DNA from: an uncultured Bacteroidales bacterium
GTDB taxonomy: Bacteria > Bacteroidota > Bacteroidia > Bacteroidales > Paludibacteraceae
Assembly (NCBI GenBank): GCA_946186915.1
Contig: CAMHOY010000002.1
Coordinates: 1-64,000, forward strand
DNA: 64,000 nucleotides
Direction: 5' to 3'
Below, one piece after another: positions 59,739-64,000 of the stretch. Each line of letters begins with the position of its first letter. Within the stretch, counting starts at the first letter, position 1. The position numbers were made by a program, and so were the translations under genes. Below the pieces are notes generated by a model that saw nothing but the letters and a program-made list of their open reading frames with translations, was not told the origin of the DNA and searched no databases.

Positions 59739-60391
59739 TGACATTTGTTGATAATATTATCGCGTGGTATTCGGCGCATATGAACTATGCGTCGATTACT
59801 GCGTTGATGGCAGTAGAGTCATCGTTTATCCCTTTCCCGAGTGAGGTGGTTATTCCTCCGGCAGCATTCGTTGCCGGCCAACCCGATAGCGTACTCTGCG
59901 CCACAGGTAACTATCTTGTAGACGTAACGATAATTGTGCTCTTCGGTACGCTGGGTGCAATGATCGGTGCCATCATCAACTACGGCCTCTCCGTGTGGCT
60001 CGGACGAATTATCATCTATAAATTCGCTGACAGCAAACTCGGACATCTGTGCCTGCTGTCGAGTGAGAAATTAGAGAAGGCGGAGTCGTATTTCCGCGAG
60101 AAAGGAAATGTGTCCACCTTCATCGGCAGGTTCATTCCGGGTATCCGTCAGTTGATATCTATTCCTGCAGGGTTAAGCCGCATGCATTTCGGCGCATTCC
60201 TTTGGTGGACCTTTCTCGGTGCCTTCTGCTGGAACTGCGTACTGGCGGCTGTTGGCTATGTAGCTGCCGGACAGATGGACCTCATAAAAGAATATAGCCA
60301 CGAATTATCCGTGGCCATACTCATTATCTTCGGTTTAGCAATCGTTTACTTCATTGTAAAACGCTTTATTGTTTCAGCCAAGAAGCAATGA
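59738..60391 (+). CDS. DedA/SNARE-associated family membrane protein
   Basis: A 217-residue inner-membrane protein with DedA signatures: SSFIPFPSEVVIPPAAF with a conserved Glu, a glycine-rich GTLGAMIGAIINYGLSVWLGR segment and FIGRFIPGIRQLISIPAGLSRM with essential-type Arg residues. DedA proteins are linked to membrane lipid (undecaprenyl phosphate) flipping. It is translationally coupled to the antiporter gene (TAATG) and its last 26 bp overlap the opposing Wzz-like gene. Confidence 0.9.
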   Translation: MTFVDNIIAWYSAHMNYASITALMAVESSFIPFPSEVVIPPAAFVAGQPDSVLCATGNYLVDVTIIVLFGTLGAMIGAIINYGLSVWLGRIIIYKFADSKLGHLCLLSSEKLEKAESYFREKGNVSTFIGRFIPGIRQLISIPAGLSRMHFGAFLWWTFLGAFCWNCVLAAVGYVAAGQMDLIKEYSHELSVAILIIFGLAIVYFIVKRFIVSAKKQ

Positions 60392-61316
60392 CCTTGCGGT
60401 TCTCGATGATTTCGGCAATCAGGCAGCCAAATGCCCAGCCGAATATCAGGAAGAGCAACACATATTTCAGGCGACCGTTCACGGGTTTTGAAACTGCTGT
60501 AAAGTGGTTTTCAAGAACTACGGGGGCGGTCGCTAACTGTAAGCGATAGTCACCTTGCTGCACGTGTTTCTGCTGCTCGTAAATCTCTTCGAGGAAAAGA
60601 CGGATCTTACGATCCCCATAGAAATTGACGCCATTACCGCTGTAATTCATCGGTTGCGCATTAGAGGCGTTATAGAAATAATAAGCACTCGTAAGGCTGT
60701 CCAGTTTCTGCGCCTGAGCGTGATTAAAGCGAACCTCTTCACGCAAGTTAGCCAAATAACCGACATACGACTTCTGCATAGGTTCATTACTATTCAGATA
60801 GTCCAAAATTCCCTTCTCTATTTCCGGCAGACGCGCAAAGTCACGGGCTTTAAGACGGAACTGCAGGCAGAGTCGGTCGTACATCTGTACATTCAATGTA
60901 TCATAAGGCTTGGACGCCCGCTTGAAGTCGATATAGTCGGCATTACCGTCATGCAAACAGTCAATGACACGGTAAGTAGTAAACGCTTGGGCTGTTTTCT
61001 CTTTAACTATCGGCGTGATTGCAGCGTCCTCAGGCAATAAGCGTCCAGATCGCAAAGGAGCGTAAGCTTGCTCGAACTGCTGCACGGAAGGACCATTCAA
61101 GAGTGCAACCGCATTCATTTTATACGTCAGATTCTCACAGCGAGTGAGGTATAGCGCGCAAGCGAGTGCCAACGCAACACAAGTGATCACTACCCACCAG
61201 CAACGGTAAGTCAAGCGTATCATGTGTGTCAAGAGACGGCAGCAGGCTTTGCAGCCATTGGCTATGCCGCGCCCGCACGCTACGCATAAATCAATAAAGG
61301 TCATATCTTTTTCCAT
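60366..61316 (-). CDS. Wzz-like two-helix membrane protein downstream of ftsZ
   Basis: A 316-residue protein with a cytoplasmic N-terminus rich in Cys (residues about 12-28), a membrane helix (about 39-58) and a periplasmic region of about 215 residues. A second helix (about 283-303) and a short tail complete it. This topology resembles Wzz/chain-length determinants, but the sequence match is weak and no Pro-rich Wzz motif is clear. It begins 12 nt after the ftsZ stop on the same strand, so it belongs to the division operon or its read-through. The start could also be Met-5 (61304). Function unknown. Confidence 0.7.
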   Translation of the reverse strand: MEKDMTFIDLCVACGRGIANGCKACCRLLTHMIRLTYRCWWVVITCVALALACALYLTRCENLTYKMNAVALLNGPSVQQFEQAYAPLRSGRLLPEDAAITPIVKEKTAQAFTTYRVIDCLHDGNADYIDFKRASKPYDTLNVQMYDRLCLQFRLKARDFARLPEIEKGILDYLNSNEPMQKSYVGYLANLREEVRFNHAQAQKLDSLTSAYYFYNASNAQPMNYSGNGVNFYGDRKIRLFLEEIYEQQKHVQQGDYRLQLATAPVVLENHFTAVSKPVNGRLKYVLLFLIFGWAFGCLIAEIIENRKVIASWLKQ

Positions 61317-61328
61317 AATTCCTGAGTC

Positions 61329-62582
61329 TTATTTGCGACGAATCCATCCGAAAGGACGATGACGCTCTTCCGTCTCCACTTTCTGTTCCTCTTTCGGTTC
61401 TTCTTCAATCGTGATGACTACATCATCCGCGGATGTGGAAGCAGCATGTTCGCGCGGTTGACGCGGCGCTGTCTCCAGTCCTTCCGCGAAAAGCGTCTCG
61501 CTGAGGTCGATGAGTTGCGGGTTTTCGTCCTCCATGGGTTTGGGCTGTTGTGGCGGATAATTCGCCTCAATAGCCTCAGAAATGGTCTTCTTGCCCTCTT
61601 CCTCTTCTTCCGAAGGCAGCCCATCCACTTTATATCCCGTAGCGATAACCGTCACGCGCACTTCATCTCCCAGACTTTCGTCAATGGATGCTCCCCATTG
61701 CACCTCGATATCGTCACCTACTTCCTGTACAAAATCATTGATCTGGTCAATCTCCTCCATCACAATCGCGTGTTCCGTAGAGCAATAGAACTGCAACAAG
61801 ATGCGCTCTGCACCATGAACATCATTGGTATTGACGAGCGGTGAATTCAAGGCGTCGTTAATAGCATTGGTAATACGTTTCTCACCGGAAGCATGACCGA
61901 TATTCATGATTGCCACACCACCTTTGCGGAGCGTATTGCGAACATCGGCGAAGTCGGTGTTAATATATCCCGGAACGGTGATGATCTCCGCGATTGCACG
62001 TGCTGCGTTTGCGACGACATCATCCGACTTACTAAAGGCATTGAGCAAGTTGAGTTCGGGATAGATCTGTTTGAGTTTCTCATTATTGATGATGAGAAGG
62101 GCATCCACATGTTTGGCAAGACGCGCCACACCTGTCATAGCTTTCTCTATCTTCTTCTTGCCCTCGAAGGCAAACGGAATCGTGACGATACCTACCGTAA
62201 GAATCCCCATCTCTTGCGCCACTTCGGCAACTATTGATGAAGCCCCTGTACCAGTACCACCACCCATACCTGCAGTGATGAATAACATCTGCGTGCCGTC
62301 ATTCAGCGCCTCACGGATATGATCCCTGCTCTCTTCTGCGTACTGACGCGCGGTCTCGGGATCACCTCCGGCACCCAAACCCGGTCCTAATTGCAGTTTA
62401 CTGGGCACTGACGATTTAATGAGCACCTGGCGGTCGGTGTTACAAACAAGAAACGAGACATCGCTCAGTCCCTGACGGAACATGTAGTTCACGGCATTGC
62501 AACCGCCACCACCTACTCCAATCACTTTGATAATACTGTCTTCTGTCAATCCTTCCAAAGGAAGTGTGAAATTGTCTTCCAT
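61329..62582 (-). CDS. ftsZ: Cell division protein FtsZ
   Basis: A 417-residue tubulin-like GTPase. I start it at ATG 62582 (MEDNFTLPLEG), 4 nt after ftsA; the longer ORF lies inside ftsA. GTP-binding motifs: IGVGGGGCNAVNYM, AGMGGGTGTGAS and the T7 synergy loop region GYINTDFADVRN. A linker of about 90 residues rich in Glu/Pro follows. The C-terminal peptide is RPFGWIRRK instead of the usual acidic-hydrophobic partner motif, so binding to FtsA may differ. Housekeeping. Confidence 0.97.
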   Translation of the reverse strand: MEDNFTLPLEGLTEDSIIKVIGVGGGGCNAVNYMFRQGLSDVSFLVCNTDRQVLIKSSVPSKLQLGPGLGAGGDPETARQYAEESRDHIREALNDGTQMLFITAGMGGGTGTGASSIVAEVAQEMGILTVGIVTIPFAFEGKKKIEKAMTGVARLAKHVDALLIINNEKLKQIYPELNLLNAFSKSDDVVANAARAIAEIITVPGYINTDFADVRNTLRKGGVAIMNIGHASGEKRITNAINDALNSPLVNTNDVHGAERILLQFYCSTEHAIVMEEIDQINDFVQEVGDDIEVQWGASIDESLGDEVRVTVIATGYKVDGLPSEEEEEGKKTISEAIEANYPPQQPKPMEDENPQLIDLSETLFAEGLETAPRQPREHAASTSADDVVITIEEEPKEEQKVETEERHRPFGWIRRK

Positions 62583-62586
62583 ATTA

Positions 62587-63870
62587 TTATTCACTTTCAA
62601 TAAACATATCCAATGTCGATTCCTTGACGCGGTCAAAGAACCCTGCTTTCTTGACCAACTGGTCTTTATGATTGTCGCGGTAGTCCTGTCCGAGGAGGAT
62701 TGTTCCTACCAGCGACGTATATTGCGGCGAGAGGTATTTCTCTTCTGTATCGCGGTGCAACAGGTAGTTATGCGCTCCGTAGCACACATGTACAGGAGTC
62801 TTTTGTTGCAGATATGCATCGAGTCCCTGCAACATACTTGCCCCACCGGTGATATAAATTGTCTTGATACGACTCTCCACTTTCTTCAGTTCGTCCAAAA
62901 GCGGCGCCACAATCTCCTGTAGTTTGATCTCAATGGCACTCGCCAGTTCATCCGATGAGATGACGATGTCCCCGCCTATCTCGGGCACAGCCGGCACACG
63001 CAGTCTTACGTTCTTCTCCACGAATTGCGGCGCGGCGCAACCGAACTTCTTCTTCAGTACTTCGGCGGTATTGAAACTCAGTCCCTGCTGTTCGAGCATA
63101 CGCGTGATATGATAGCCTCCTTTCGGCACCACTTTATTGAGCAAGTACTGCCCGCCCTTGTAAACCGTCAGTGTCGTCGTCTGCGCGCCGAAATCCAGCA
63201 CAGCGCAACCGTCAGTCAACACTTGGTTTCCATCGCAAGTAGCAAACGCCGAAAGAAGTGCCTCCGGTCGCACGAAAGACTGCTCTATACTGCGACCAGC
63301 CTGCGAGAATGCTTTCTGCAGTTGCGTATCAATCGCTTTGCGGCCGCAGAATGCGATATAATATGCTTCTACCAGCGCCGCGCGTTGTTCCGGCGTCGGT
63401 GTGTCATCCTGTTCAATGCCATCCAGTTTGAAATAACTCGGCACGAGTCCAAGCACCGCAACATCCGGATTGCGTACTTCAATCTTCTCCTTACACTCGC
63501 GCTCCATCTCATCCAGCAGCGTCTGGCTTATCTCCTTGCGACGTGCCTGATCACGGCGTGAATGCACCGCTACAATCTGCATAGAATATCCGCCTATGGC
63601 CAGAAAGGCAGTAGGCAGTTCGTCCACGCCGATGCGATTTGCCAGCAGTTTAAGCACCTCGGCAATGACGTAACCGGCATTGCTTGACTGCGTCACCACG
63701 CCCTGTTCCACGCATATATTTCCCATCTTTTGCGGACGCTCCTCCACTCCTAATATCTGGAAGAAATCCGCCGACAAGCGGCGGGCAGCCATAGCGCGCA
63801 CACTGTCGCTACCCAAGTCGATAGCCACCAACGGAAGTGAGTCTGCTTTTTGTGTCTGTTTTCTTGCCAT
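62587..63870 (-). CDS. ftsA: Cell division protein FtsA
   Basis: A 427-residue actin-like protein that tethers FtsZ to the membrane. It has the phosphate-1 motif AIDLGSDSVRAMAA, phosphate-2 VLDFGAQTTTLTVY and adenosine ITGGASMLQGL. The SHS2 (1C) insertion lies at about 85-165. The C-terminal tail (KESTLDMFIESE) is short; the classic amphipathic membrane helix is not obvious, although FFDRVKESTLDMF may serve. Order ftsQ-ftsA-ftsZ is the usual dcw arrangement. It starts 3 nt after the ftsQ stop. Confidence 0.96.
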   Translation of the reverse strand: MARKQTQKADSLPLVAIDLGSDSVRAMAARRLSADFFQILGVEERPQKMGNICVEQGVVTQSSNAGYVIAEVLKLLANRIGVDELPTAFLAIGGYSMQIVAVHSRRDQARRKEISQTLLDEMERECKEKIEVRNPDVAVLGLVPSYFKLDGIEQDDTPTPEQRAALVEAYYIAFCGRKAIDTQLQKAFSQAGRSIEQSFVRPEALLSAFATCDGNQVLTDGCAVLDFGAQTTTLTVYKGGQYLLNKVVPKGGYHITRMLEQQGLSFNTAEVLKKKFGCAAPQFVEKNVRLRVPAVPEIGGDIVISSDELASAIEIKLQEIVAPLLDELKKVESRIKTIYITGGASMLQGLDAYLQQKTPVHVCYGAHNYLLHRDTEEKYLSPQYTSLVGTILLGQDYRDNHKDQLVKKAGFFDRVKESTLDMFIESE

Positions 63871-63873
63871 TAT

Positions 63874-64000
63874 TTAATTCCTCCCAATCACCTGCCCTTT
63901 GAAGCGCAGGTCTATTTCGTTGTATTGTTTGTCTTTCGTTGCCTCTTTACCGTTCTCCAGGAACACACGCAGCTTGTGCAGTTTCTGCTCGTAGCCTCGC
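63874..64000 (-). CDS. ftsQ: FtsQ, C-terminal fragment (gene continues beyond the window)
   Basis: Only the last 41 codons are in the window. The reading frame ends RGYEQKLHKLRVFLENGK...YNEIDLRFKGQVIGRN, which fits the end of the FtsQ beta domain (a periplasmic POTRA/FtsQ-type division protein). Position upstream of ftsA agrees. It is truncated by the window edge, not by mutation. Confidence 0.8.
   Translation of the reverse strand, partial: RGYEQKLHKLRVFLENGKEATKDKQYNEIDLRFKGQVIGRN

Overview
ORGANISM. The window reads as a chromosomal segment of a member of Bacteroidota, most likely order Bacteroidales. The evidence is: promoters of the Bacteroidetes -33/-7 type (TTTG, 19-20 nt, TAnnTTTG) with almost no Shine-Dalgarno sequences; a sodium-pumping methylmalonyl-CoA decarboxylase set with its epimerase; an EF-G paralog with altered GTPase motifs; two-subunit 2-oxoacid:ferredoxin oxidoreductase; TonB-dependent receptors, one with a CarboxypepD_reg-like front domain; and families such as GSCFA, DUF3667, DUF4465 and DUF1599. 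I cannot name the genus. No transposase, integrase, CRISPR array or rRNA gene is visible; this is core-type chromosome with one surface-polysaccharide export cluster. LAYOUT. 1-1150: XRE regulator and a 659-nt AT-rich gap. 1151-9387: ispE, then a minus-strand group (EF-G paralog, mce, mmdA, mmdD, mmdC, mmdB, orphan histidine kinase) for propionate-type metabolism coupled to a Na+ pump. 9511-17079: GSCFA protein, lipoprotein-type ABC permease, PAP2 phosphatase, rsmE, prfA, folD, a small membrane protein, ffh. 17187-21011: one promoter followed by tRNA-Gly(CCC) directly abutting rnpB, then YihY, a GH13 amylase and a CWC zinc-finger-like protein. 20982-26764: a cobalamin riboswitch and a B12 uptake operon (btuB, BtuG-like surface protein, DUF4465 lipoprotein, BtuF-like binding protein). 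26765-35368: DUF1846 protein, Wzc, two Wza paralogs, a deacetylase-like protein, fcl and gmd. 35616-43410: small secreted protein, queH, a His-rich TonB receptor, a zinc metallopeptidase, DUF3667 and PagL-like proteins. 43407-53607: unknown helical protein, GT2, waaA, hisS, DUF1599, DoxX/MauE-like protein, tpiA, gamma-carbonic anhydrase, pyrH, frr, rsgA. 53582-60391: korB/korA, lepA, an NhaD-like antiporter, a DedA protein. 60366-64000: Wzz-like protein, ftsZ, ftsA and the 3' end of ftsQ. HOW IT FITS TOGETHER. B12 uptake probably feeds a methylmalonyl-CoA mutase encoded elsewhere, whose product would pass through Mce and the Mmd complex to propionyl-CoA while pumping Na+; the NhaD-like antiporter could help maintain the Na+ gradient. 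The most unusual observations concern genome architecture: a zero-gap tRNA-Gly/rnpB tandem; all seven convergent gene pairs overlapping tail-to-tail (4-134 bp); short periodic repeats (7, 9 and 16 nt) lying both between genes and in frame inside btuB, btuF-like, korA and ispE; promoters so close to start codons that several mRNAs should be nearly leaderless; and an 8-bp-arm palindrome inside the promoter of the His-rich TonB receptor.
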